A DNA stretch of 7,932 nt, taken from CAZUXE01 sp964624585. GTDB lineage: Bacteria; Hydrothermota; Tepidihabitantia; B3-TA06. Below the pieces are notes generated by a model. The model was not told where the DNA came from and did not search any database. It saw only the letters and a program-made list of their open reading frames with translations. The DNA lies in contig CAZUXE010000062.1 in the NCBI GenBank assembly GCA_964624585.1, positions 1-7,932 of the forward strand. Direction: 5' to 3'. Below, one piece after another: positions 1 to 4,620 of this stretch. The first letter of the stretch is position 1, and each line of letters begins with the position of its first letter. The translations under genes were made by a program, and so were the position numbers.

Positions 1-20
1 ACTAACGTTGACTCTAACAA

Positions 21-103
21 CCCTCACCCGCCGACTCCTTTGGAGTCGCCCCCCCCTCTCCCACTGGGAGAGGGAAGCGTTACGAAGAAGCGCAGGGTGA
101 GGG
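21..103. repeat. Nested palindromic REP/MITE-like element
   Basis: The outer arms CCCTCACCC (21-29) and GGGTGAGGG (95-103) are perfect 9-bp complements. They enclose two further hairpins: one at 32-48 (GACTCC-TTT-GGAGTC plus one outer C-G pair) and one at 54-74 (CCCTCTCCC-ACT-GGGAGAGGG, a 9-bp stem). Folded together they give a closed three-way junction with two hairpin arms. Elements with CCCTCACCC/GGGTGAGGG ends and an internal CCCTCTCCC hairpin are common intergenic repeats in many bacterial phyla. No coding sequence overlaps it. Mobility is inferred, and no transposase is seen nearby. Confidence 0.7.
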
Positions 104-143
104 AAACAGCTAATAAACTGTCCTACAAATAATCCCAAATTTC

Positions 144-170
144 ATCTTTGTGATCTTCGTGAACTTTGTG
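144..170. repeat. Three-unit 9-bp tandem repeat
   Basis: Three back-to-back units ATCTTTGTG, ATCTTCGTG and AACTTTGTG lie in non-coding DNA. The same style of CTTTGTG/CTTCGTG repeat is a frequent intergenic motif in many environmental bacterial genomes. Its function is unknown, and no ORF makes sense through it. Confidence 0.5.
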
Positions 171-187
171 GTGTTAATTCAAATATC

Positions 188-234
188 GGTGGAGTTACGA
201 CTGAAAGGAGTACTATGCAAAGCCTACGGCTTTG
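188..234 (+). repeat. 47-bp dispersed repeat, copy 1 (with hairpin)
   Basis: These 47 bases are identical to 3514-3560, in the same orientation. The element contains an SD-like AAAGGAG (205-211), an ATG (215-217) and a compact hairpin, AAAGCC-TAC-GGCTTT (219-233), closed by one more C-G pair. It sits directly upstream of the promoter proposed for the JAB gene. Flanking sequence differs between copies, so this is a discrete repeated unit and not part of a longer duplication. Confidence 0.8.
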
Positions 235-277
235 GCTACTTGACTTGATTAATAACGGGTATATACTGCAAACGTGA
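215..277 (+). CDS. Possible 20-codon leader ORF (weak)
   Basis: An ATG at 215, four bases after the SD-like AAAGGAG, opens a 20-codon frame (begins MQSLRLW) that stops at TGA 275-277. The stop overlaps the GTG start of the JAB gene in a GTGA arrangement typical of translational coupling. Against it: the SD and ATG belong to the dispersed 47-bp repeat, whose second copy gives only eight codons, and the better promoter starts transcription near 274, downstream of this ORF. Coding status is doubtful. Confidence 0.15.
   Translation: MQSLRLWLLDLINNGYILQT
240..267 (+). promoter_or_regulatory. Sigma70-type promoter for the JAB gene, probably leaderless
   Basis: A -35 box TTGACT (240-245) and a -10 box TATACT (262-267) are separated by 16 bp; each matches consensus at five of six positions. 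Transcription would start about six or seven bases past the -10, at or next to the GTG start codon at 274. This agrees with the absence of a convincing Shine-Dalgarno in front of that GTG and suggests a leaderless message. Confidence 0.5.
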
Positions 278-789
278 TTAACGTCTACCTTTCTCTTCCG
301 GCTTTTTTAACTATGATTTCCACTGCTGCCGAAGTCTATCCCGATGAAACAGTTGGTTATTTGGTTGGTTATCCATTAAAAGACCGTTTTATTGTTGAGT
401 ATGCCGTACCTTTTCAGGCGGTACTTGCAGATAAAGGTTTCGCATGGATAGACGAAAATAGAACTGCACGTATAAATCGCATAATAAATAGATTTGCAGA
501 AGGTATGGAGATAGTAGGCACCTACCATTCTCACGCCGGCAACAGTCGTTACAGGGCGCTTGCCCTACCTTCGAACGCCGATGTAAATCATGTGCTTGCA
601 GACGAAGTGGAATTGATAGTTGCCTTGAATCCTAAAAAGAAAGAGGCTAAGTGGAAAGAAGGTCGTTATACAATTTACGGAACAGTTGATAAATACCGCG
701 CCGAAATCGGCGGCTTCGTAAAAACCAATTCCGGACGTGGTTGGAAACGGGTTCACATCAACTGCGCCAGTATTACAGGGGTTGTTTGA
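274..789 (+). CDS. JAB/MPN (JAMM) metalloprotease-like protein
   Basis: This 171-residue protein is a single JAB1/MPN/Mov34 domain. Members of this superfamily are zinc isopeptidases or peptidases that remove ubiquitin-like tags or act in cysteine and siderophore pathways; the substrate here is unknown. The JAMM residues are visible: Glu25 in DETVGYLVG, His85 and His87 in THYS-like context TYHSH, then Ser100 and Asp103 in PSNAD. The gap between HSH and S-x-x-D is 12 residues, longer than the usual seven. The GTG at 274 is chosen because it supplies the N-terminal strand and helix (VYLSLPAFLTMISTA) of the fold; the frame is closed upstream by TAA at 253, and ATG 313 would truncate that part. 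There is no signal peptide, so it is probably cytoplasmic. An 82-bp gap with its own promoter candidate follows before the methyltransferase, so co-transcription is uncertain. Confident on the fold, not on the role. Confidence 0.8.
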   Translation: MINVYLSLPAFLTMISTAAEVYPDETVGYLVGYPLKDRFIVEYAVPFQAVLADKGFAWIDENRTARINRIINRFAEGMEIVGTYHSHAGNSRYRALALPSNADVNHVLADEVELIVALNPKKKEAKWKEGRYTIYGTVDKYRAEIGGFVKTNSGRGWKRVHINCASITGVV

Positions 790-826
790 TGCAAGTCCTT
801 TATTACTTAAACTTATTAACTAACTG

Positions 827-856
827 TTGCTATCGCAGTTCTCCAATAGATATACT
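827..856 (+). promoter_or_regulatory. Candidate promoter for methyltransferase-EndoQ-HIT operon
   Basis: TTGCTA (827-832) and TATACT (851-856) are separated by 18 bp, matching -35 consensus at four of six and -10 at five of six positions. The predicted start is near 863, just upstream of the ATG at 872. The -35 box lies in the first of two identical 10-bp GTTGCTATCG copies (826-835 and 860-869). Confidence 0.35.
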
Positions 857-871
857 AAGGTTGCTATCGTG

Positions 872-1636
872 ATGTTTGTTCGAAGCTCAAAGCCCTTTAG
901 CGAAGTAGCACGGTTCTACGATATCCTTATGAAAGGTATAACCTACAGGGATTGGATAACTTATACCGTAGACCTGTTCAAGCGTTTCGGGCATAGTCCA
1001 AAAACTATTCTTGATATGGCCTGCGGGACAGGTTCTGCAAGCATTGAACTGGCACGTCGAGGTTACAGAGTAACCGGTATGGATTTATCTTCGCAGATGC
1101 TTGAGATTTTTGAAAGTAAGCGCGGAAGCAAGAGCATTCCCGTATTCCAGGCCGATATGCGTAACTTCAGCCTTGAGCATCCGGTAGACGCTGTTACCTG
1201 TTACTTTGACAGTATGAACTATCTAATGGAGGAACGCGACTTAAAGAACTGTTTCAAAAGCGTTTACAAATCACTTCGCAAAAAAGGACTGTTCGTTTTC
1301 GATATGAATACCATCTATGGGCTTGAAAAGGTGTGGGGTACGAATACCCTTATTAGGGAAATTGAAAATGTTTATTCCGTTTGGAAGTCAATATATAACG
1401 CGAACAAACATGTATCTACCCTGTATCTTACTTTGTTCATCTACGATGATGAAAAAAAGCTTTACCGCAGGGTTGAAGAAAAACATCAGGAGCGGGCATA
1501 TGCCCTTGATGAAATTAGAACTTACCTGCAAGAAGCGGGATTCGGGGCGGTCGAGATTTTTGCTCATATGACCACCCAGACCTTTATGGATATAAGCTCG
1601 CGGGTAATGATAGTAGCGGAGAAAAAAGAAGTATGA
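872..1636 (+). CDS. Class I SAM-dependent methyltransferase
   Basis: A 254-residue Rossmann-fold methyltransferase. Motif I is ILDMACGTGSAS (Asp48 to Ser57), the ribose-binding acid is Asp71 in VTGMDLSSQML, and a motif II/III-like FQADMRNF and CYFDSMNYL follow. The N-terminal FSEVARFYDILM and the C-terminal tail, about 100 residues with strand-rich EEKHQERAYALDEI, resemble small-molecule methyltransferases of the Methyltransf_25/11 type; the substrate cannot be read from the sequence. The frame is open back to a TTG at 827, but that would place the start inside the probable promoter -35 and adds residues (LSQFSNRYTKVAIV) unlike the family. GTG 869 or ATG 872, with AAGG at 857-860, is preferred. 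The TGA stop overlaps the EndoQ ATG by four bases (ATGA), implying translational coupling with that DNA repair gene. Confidence 0.85.
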   Translation: MFVRSSKPFSEVARFYDILMKGITYRDWITYTVDLFKRFGHSPKTILDMACGTGSASIELARRGYRVTGMDLSSQMLEIFESKRGSKSIPVFQADMRNFSLEHPVDAVTCYFDSMNYLMEERDLKNCFKSVYKSLRKKGLFVFDMNTIYGLEKVWGTNTLIREIENVYSVWKSIYNANKHVSTLYLTLFIYDDEKKLYRRVEEKHQERAYALDEIRTYLQEAGFGAVEIFAHMTTQTFMDISSRVMIVAEKKEV

Positions 1637-2892
1637 AAATAATTGCAGATATACATTTACATTCCCGGTTTTCAAGAGCAACTAGCCCTAAAATGCGTAT
1701 TCCTCAAATGGCACGTATGGCGAAACTTAAGGGAATAAACCTTTTGGCAAGCGCCGATTTTACACATCCGGGCTGGCTTGATGAACTTTACAACAACCTT
1801 ATTGAAGCAGGGCCTGGCATATACGAATATTCAGGCACCTACTTTATTCTCAACGTAGAAGTTTCAAACATATATACCCGCAAAGGCGCGTTGAGACGAA
1901 TTCATAATGTTATTTTTGCCCCCAGTTTCGAGGATGTTGAAAAAATAAACAAATTTCTGGGACGTTTTGGAAATTTGAGCGCCGATGGCCGTCCAACTCT
2001 TGGACTTGATTCTGAAGCGATGCTTGAAGGAGTGCTTTCCCTTTCACCCGATGCCTTCATTATCCCCGCCCATATTTGGACACCATGGTTTTCTTTATTT
2101 GGCTCAAAATCAGGTTTCAATTCCATAGAGGAATGTTTTGGCAAATACTCCCACGAGATTTTTGCAGTTGAGACTGGATTATCCTCAGACCCTCCAATGA
2201 ACTGGCGCTTATCTTGTCTTGATAATCTAACGCTGGTTTCCAACTCAGACGCCCATTCTCCGGCGCGTATGGGCAGGGAAGCCAATATCTTTGATATAGA
2301 GCCGTCATACTATGAACTCAAAGACGCATTAAAGAACAAAGATCCAAAACGAGCTTTGGGGACCATTGAGTTTTTCCCTCAGGAAGGAAAGTATCACTAT
2401 GATGGACACCGTAATTGCGGCATTAAGTATTCTCCGCGCGATTCAATTGCTGTCAATAATATTTGTCCGGTATGCAAACGTCCCCTTACTTTGGGTGTAC
2501 TACACCGCGTAGAGGAGTTGGCCGACAGACCTCAGGGTTATCATCCGGCCAACGCGTTGCCGTATTATTCCATTGTGCCACTTGCCGAGCTTATTGGAGA
2601 AGTAAAGGGACTTGGAAGGGATACAATGGGCGTTTCGCGTGTCTACGAAAAGCTCTGCACTTCGCTTAAGGGTGAGTTTAACGTTTTGTTATGGGCGGAG
2701 ATAGGGCAGATTGCGAAACTTGCAGGCAGCGATATTGCGGAAGCTATAAATAAGATGCGTAGGGGTAAGGTGAAGGTTGAAGAAGGTTATGACGGGGTGT
2801 TCGGCAAAATTAGTGTTTTGTCTGAGAACGACGATGACGAAGGCGAAAAAGAGATTCCTGATGATAAGCATGAACAGCTTTCGTTATTCTAA
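1633..2892 (+). CDS. Endonuclease Q-like PHP-domain DNA repair nuclease
   Basis: A 419-residue protein of the PHP superfamily matching the Endonuclease Q architecture. EndoQ, characterised in Thermococcales and in some bacteria, nicks DNA 5' of deaminated bases (uracil, hypoxanthine, xanthine) and abasic sites. Candidate metal ligands of the PHP domain (about 1-235) are His8 and His10 (DIHLHS), Asp42/His45 (ADFTH), Glu76, His91, His147 (PAHIWTPW) and Asp206/His208 (NSDAHSP). A zinc-binding segment follows with Cys262, Cys278 and Cys281, plus His255 or His259, then the family signature RPLTLGVLHRVEELADR. A helical C-terminal domain (about 315-395) leads into an acidic linker (NDDDEGEKEIPDD) and the last five residues QLSLF, the consensus bacterial sliding-clamp-binding motif. 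The ATG overlaps the methyltransferase stop, and a HIT gene follows 15 nt downstream. It lacks the helicase domain fused to some relatives. Family assignment is confident; activity is inferred. Confidence 0.88.
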   Translation: MKIIADIHLHSRFSRATSPKMRIPQMARMAKLKGINLLASADFTHPGWLDELYNNLIEAGPGIYEYSGTYFILNVEVSNIYTRKGALRRIHNVIFAPSFEDVEKINKFLGRFGNLSADGRPTLGLDSEAMLEGVLSLSPDAFIIPAHIWTPWFSLFGSKSGFNSIEECFGKYSHEIFAVETGLSSDPPMNWRLSCLDNLTLVSNSDAHSPARMGREANIFDIEPSYYELKDALKNKDPKRALGTIEFFPQEGKYHYDGHRNCGIKYSPRDSIAVNNICPVCKRPLTLGVLHRVEELADRPQGYHPANALPYYSIVPLAELIGEVKGLGRDTMGVSRVYEKLCTSLKGEFNVLLWAEIGQIAKLAGSDIAEAINKMRRGKVKVEEGYDGVFGKISVLSENDDDEGEKEIPDDKHEQLSLF

Positions 2893-2907
2893 AAAAGGCG
2901 GCAGTGA

Positions 2908-3423
2908 ATGAAAAAGCTCTGGGCGCCGTGGCGAATGACTTATATTAAAGAAGCTTTGCAAAAAGAAGCCGGTGAGGAGTGTATTCTTTGCAGTATAGGT
3001 AAAGCTGTTGACGCAGACAACGAGCCGAATTTGGTGCTTGCGCGCGGTAAATACGTTTTTCTTATCTTGAACAAATTCCCGTACAACAACGGTCATCTTA
3101 TGGTTGTGCCGTACAAACACGCAGGCGGTTTTTCAGAACTTTCAGATGAAGCGGTTCTTGAACTATGGCGATATGCAGAGCGTGCTGTGGATGTGTTGAA
3201 GAAATCTTTTAATCCTGACGGTTTCAACATAGGTTTTAATTTAGGAAGGGTCGCCGGCGCAGGTATTGAAGACCACATTCATCTTCATATAGTACCCCGC
3301 TGGTCGGGTGATACCAACTTTATGCCAATACTATCTGATACCAAGGTAATTTCTCAAGCTCTCTCAGACACATGGGCAGAGCTTAGCAAATGCTGGAATA
3401 CTTTGTTCGCCTCTTCTTCATAG
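2908..3423 (+). CDS. HIT-family nucleotide hydrolase/phosphorylase (Ap4A phosphorylase type)
   Basis: A 171-residue histidine triad protein. The triad is His123-x-His125-x-His127 in DHIHLHIVPRW, where the middle His is the nucleophile that forms a nucleotidyl intermediate in HIT enzymes. The N-terminal LWAPWRMTYI, the Cys25-x-x-Cys28 pair (ECILC), NxxPYNNGHLMVVPYKH and the segment after the triad, SGDTNFMPILSDTKVI, are characteristic of the bacterial group that includes mycobacterial Ap4A phosphorylase Rv2613c. The likely substrate is a dinucleoside polyphosphate such as Ap4A, an alarmone-like by-product of aminoacyl-tRNA synthetases. Start ATG 2908 follows AAGG at about 2895-2898. The 15-nt gap after EndoQ suggests shared transcription. 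Full length for the family; the exact reaction (phosphorylase or hydrolase) cannot be settled from sequence. Confidence 0.88.
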   Translation: MKKLWAPWRMTYIKEALQKEAGEECILCSIGKAVDADNEPNLVLARGKYVFLILNKFPYNNGHLMVVPYKHAGGFSELSDEAVLELWRYAERAVDVLKKSFNPDGFNIGFNLGRVAGAGIEDHIHLHIVPRWSGDTNFMPILSDTKVISQALSDTWAELSKCWNTLFASSS

Positions 3424-3513
3424 CAGACAGCCTTGCAGAAAGCTAGGCAGAAAATCGCAGCCGGCCTCCATTTCTCCCTAGGCTTTGAATAGTGGTAAGT
3501 CATTTCAGATAGA
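3424..3513. other. Intergenic DNA after the HIT gene, weak inverted repeat
   Basis: No gene is seen here. AAAGCTAGG (3439-3447) can pair with CCTAGGCTTT (3477-3486) with one bulged base and a 29-nt loop. It is not followed by a T-run, so it is a poor intrinsic terminator. No better terminator for the upstream operon is visible before the gap. Confidence 0.3.
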
Positions 3514-3560
3514 GGTGGAGTTACGACTGAAAGGAGTACTATGCAAAGCCTACGGCTTTG
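3514..3560 (+). repeat. 47-bp dispersed repeat, copy 2 (with hairpin)
   Basis: Exact match to 188-234, in the same orientation, 3,326 bp away. Here the hairpin stem is 8 bp, GCAAAGCC-TAC-GGCTTTGC (3543-3561), because the outer bases also pair. The SD-like AAAGGAG and ATG are present, but the frame stops after eight codons (TAG 3565-3567), so this copy is not a leader gene. It lies 14 bp from the assembly gap, consistent with a multicopy repeat that interrupted assembly. Confidence 0.85.
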
Positions 3561-3574
3561 CCTTTAGTAGTTTT

Positions 3575-3674
3575 NNNNNNNNNNNNNNNNNNNNNNNNNN
3601 NNNNNNNNNNNNNNNNNNNNNNNNNNNNNNNNNNNNNNNNNNNNNNNNNNNNNNNNNNNNNNNNNNNNNNNNNN
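3575..3674. other. Assembly gap (100 N)
   Basis: Exactly 100 N, the usual placeholder for a scaffold gap of unknown length. It separates host-type sequence from the prophage repressor gene, so the left prophage boundary and any missing genes could lie within it. Any reading frame across it is meaningless. Confidence 0.98.
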
Positions 3675-3682
3675 GCTTAAAA

Positions 3683-3715
3683 CTCCTAAAATCCAAAGCC
3701 GCAGGCTTTGGATTA
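3683..3715 (-). terminator. Intrinsic terminator-like hairpin of the repressor gene
   Basis: AATCCAAAGCC (3690-3700) and GGCTTTGGATT (3704-3714) form a perfect 11-bp stem with a 3-nt GCA loop. On the minus strand the stem is followed by TT, then AGGAGTTTTAA, a modest T-rich tail. The repressor's TAA stop (3713-3715) lies in the stem base. The core AAAGCC-N3-GGCTTT is the same as in the two 47-bp repeats. Confidence 0.6.
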
Positions 3716-4456
3716 GGGGTCTAATATCTTTTGAACAGCTACAATTCTACCGATAATTCTATCGTCCCCTGCAAGAATATGCGGAGGGTAATCAGGATTG
3801 GCTGGTGAGAGTATGTGAATTTGTTTATCTGCCCTGTTAGTAATCTTCAGTTCCTTAATAGTTGTTTCGCCATCAATTAAAGCAACCACAATAGCCCTGT
3901 TGGCAGGAGCAGGATCGGGACACACAATTACCCTATCTCCTTCAGAAAGACGCGGCTCCATTGAGTCGCCATGAACAATCAATGCAAAGGTTTGCGGATG
4001 ACGTGCGGTTGCCGCAGGAACAGGCAAATGCTCCAGAACCAACTCCTCGGTATAGCGAGGAAAGCCCGCAGGCACTTCGCCAAGCACTGGTATCCAGCGT
4101 ACCGGTAAACGTTCAGACTCAGGTACATCGGGAAGGGCATCCATGTTACCTTCTCCGGTTACCAACCAGTGAAGCGATATCTTTAAGTCTCTAGCTATTT
4201 TTAGCAATAGCTCTACATCAATTCCTCGTTCACCGCGTTCATAACGAACAAGCGAATTCCGGTGAATACCCAGCCTGACGCTCAATTGCTCCTGATTAAG
4301 CTCCCGCGCCCGACGCGCCTGCCTAATTCGTTGTCCAACTAACTTATCCGCGCCGAATTCGGAACTTGAATTTTCGGATTCTCCTGCATCTGAAGACATG
4401 TTTGTGTCTTCAGACAGGTATCCTTCAAAGGGATAGGAATTAGTATTATCCATCAT
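3713..4456 (-). CDS. LexA/CI-type prophage repressor (XRE HTH + S24 peptidase)
   Basis: A 247-residue leftward gene. An acidic, Ser-rich N-terminal extension (1-38) precedes an XRE/HTH_3 DNA-binding domain (about 41-97: VGQRIRQARRARELNQEQLSV, then RNSLVRYERGER). The S24 peptidase domain follows. The likely self-cleavage site is Ala130-Gly131 (EVPAGF), the catalytic serine is Ser165 in HGDSMEP and the catalytic lysine is Lys201 in TTIKEL, so the RecA-stimulated autoproteolysis known for LexA, lambda CI and related phage repressors should be possible. Two ATGs are adjacent (4456 and 4453); the second sits seven bases from a GGGGA SD-like motif and may be the real start. It diverges from the Gam operon across a 164-bp control region and should repress it through the operators there. 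Mu's own repressor lacks an S24 domain, so regulation here is more lambda-like. A host regulator is a less likely alternative. Confidence 0.88.
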   Translation of the reverse strand: MMDNTNSYPFEGYLSEDTNMSSDAGESENSSSEFGADKLVGQRIRQARRARELNQEQLSVRLGIHRNSLVRYERGERGIDVELLLKIARDLKISLHWLVTGEGNMDALPDVPESERLPVRWIPVLGEVPAGFPRYTEELVLEHLPVPAATARHPQTFALIVHGDSMEPRLSEGDRVIVCPDPAPANRAIVVALIDGETTIKELKITNRADKQIHILSPANPDYPPHILAGDDRIIGRIVAVQKILDP

Positions 4457-4492
4457 AATGTCCCCAAAAGACCTGTGGAAAACCCCCTAAGT

Positions 4493-4506
4493 AACCCGAA
4501 TAACAA
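4493..4506. promoter_or_regulatory. Possible operator half-site upstream
   Basis: AACCCGAATAACAA keeps the left arm AACCC of the central palindrome but not the right arm (7 of 14 positions). It lies 43 bp, about four helical turns, from the centre of the main operator and close to the probable repressor transcription start, where binding could give autoregulation. Confidence 0.25.
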
Positions 4507-4507
4507 C

Positions 4508-4516
4508 ATTTTATCA
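4508..4516 (-). promoter_or_regulatory. Possible extended -10 promoter of the repressor
   Basis: On the minus strand the bases read TGATAAAAT, an extended -10 (TGn before a TATAAT-like hexamer). No good -35 is found at 16-18 bp. Transcription would begin near 4501, some 45 bases before the repressor start. Confidence 0.3.
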
Positions 4517-4525
4517 CCTACTCTC

Positions 4526-4554
4526 TTGACAAATGAACCCAATTGGGTTATAAT
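4526..4554 (+). promoter_or_regulatory. Consensus sigma70 promoter of the Gam-portal operon
   Basis: Perfect TTGACA (4526-4531) and perfect TATAAT (4549-4554) are 17 bp apart, the strongest possible match to the bacterial housekeeping promoter. Transcription should start near 4561, giving a leader of about 60 nt with AAGGGG (4609-4614) six bases before the Gam ATG. Such a strong promoter implies tight repression, which the embedded palindrome can provide. Confidence 0.9.
4536..4549. promoter_or_regulatory. Repressor operator O1 (14-bp perfect palindrome)
   Basis: AACCCAATTGGGTT is fully symmetric and fills the spacer between the -35 and -10 boxes, even sharing the first base of the -10. A dimeric HTH repressor bound here would exclude RNA polymerase. 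The divergent LexA/CI-type protein is the natural candidate ligand, which is an inference from position. Confidence 0.7.
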
Positions 4555-4568
4555 GCCTTAGTGTTTTG

Positions 4569-4582
4569 TACCTGTTTGGGTG
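4569..4582. promoter_or_regulatory. Possible second operator O2
   Basis: TACCTGTTTGGGTG matches O1 at 9 of 14 positions, keeping the TTGGGT arm and ACC of the other. Its centre is 33 bp from O1, about three helical turns, so two repressor dimers could bind on the same face of the DNA. Confidence 0.4.
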
Positions 4583-4620
4583 ATTTTACTGCTAAGTTCA
4601 GAGTTGTCAAGGGGTAATAG

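Noticed and set aside
1..273. CRISPR-like array made of the left repeats
   Set aside because: The repeats are three unrelated types, palindromic or 9-bp tandem, with no regular spacers and no cas genes nearby.
1902..2285. 127-residue minus-strand open frame inside EndoQ
   Set aside because: It overlaps conserved EndoQ catalytic motifs and shows no domain of its own.
3439..3486. Possible terminator after the HIT gene
   Set aside because: The stem has a bulge and a 29-nt loop and is not followed by a T-run, so it is not listed as a terminator.
3485..3724. Open frame running across the N gap
   Set aside because: The frame is an artefact of 100 N and passes through a dispersed repeat and a terminator hairpin; there is no real coding signal.
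3961..4194. 77-residue plus-strand frame opposite the repressor
   Set aside because: The repressor on the minus strand has intact HTH and S24 motifs; the opposite frame has no start signal or recognisable motif.
4474..4482. DnaA-box-like TTTTCCACA on the minus strand
   Set aside because: It is a single copy with one mismatch to TTATCCACA, without the cluster or AT-rich DUE expected of an origin; chance is the simplest explanation.
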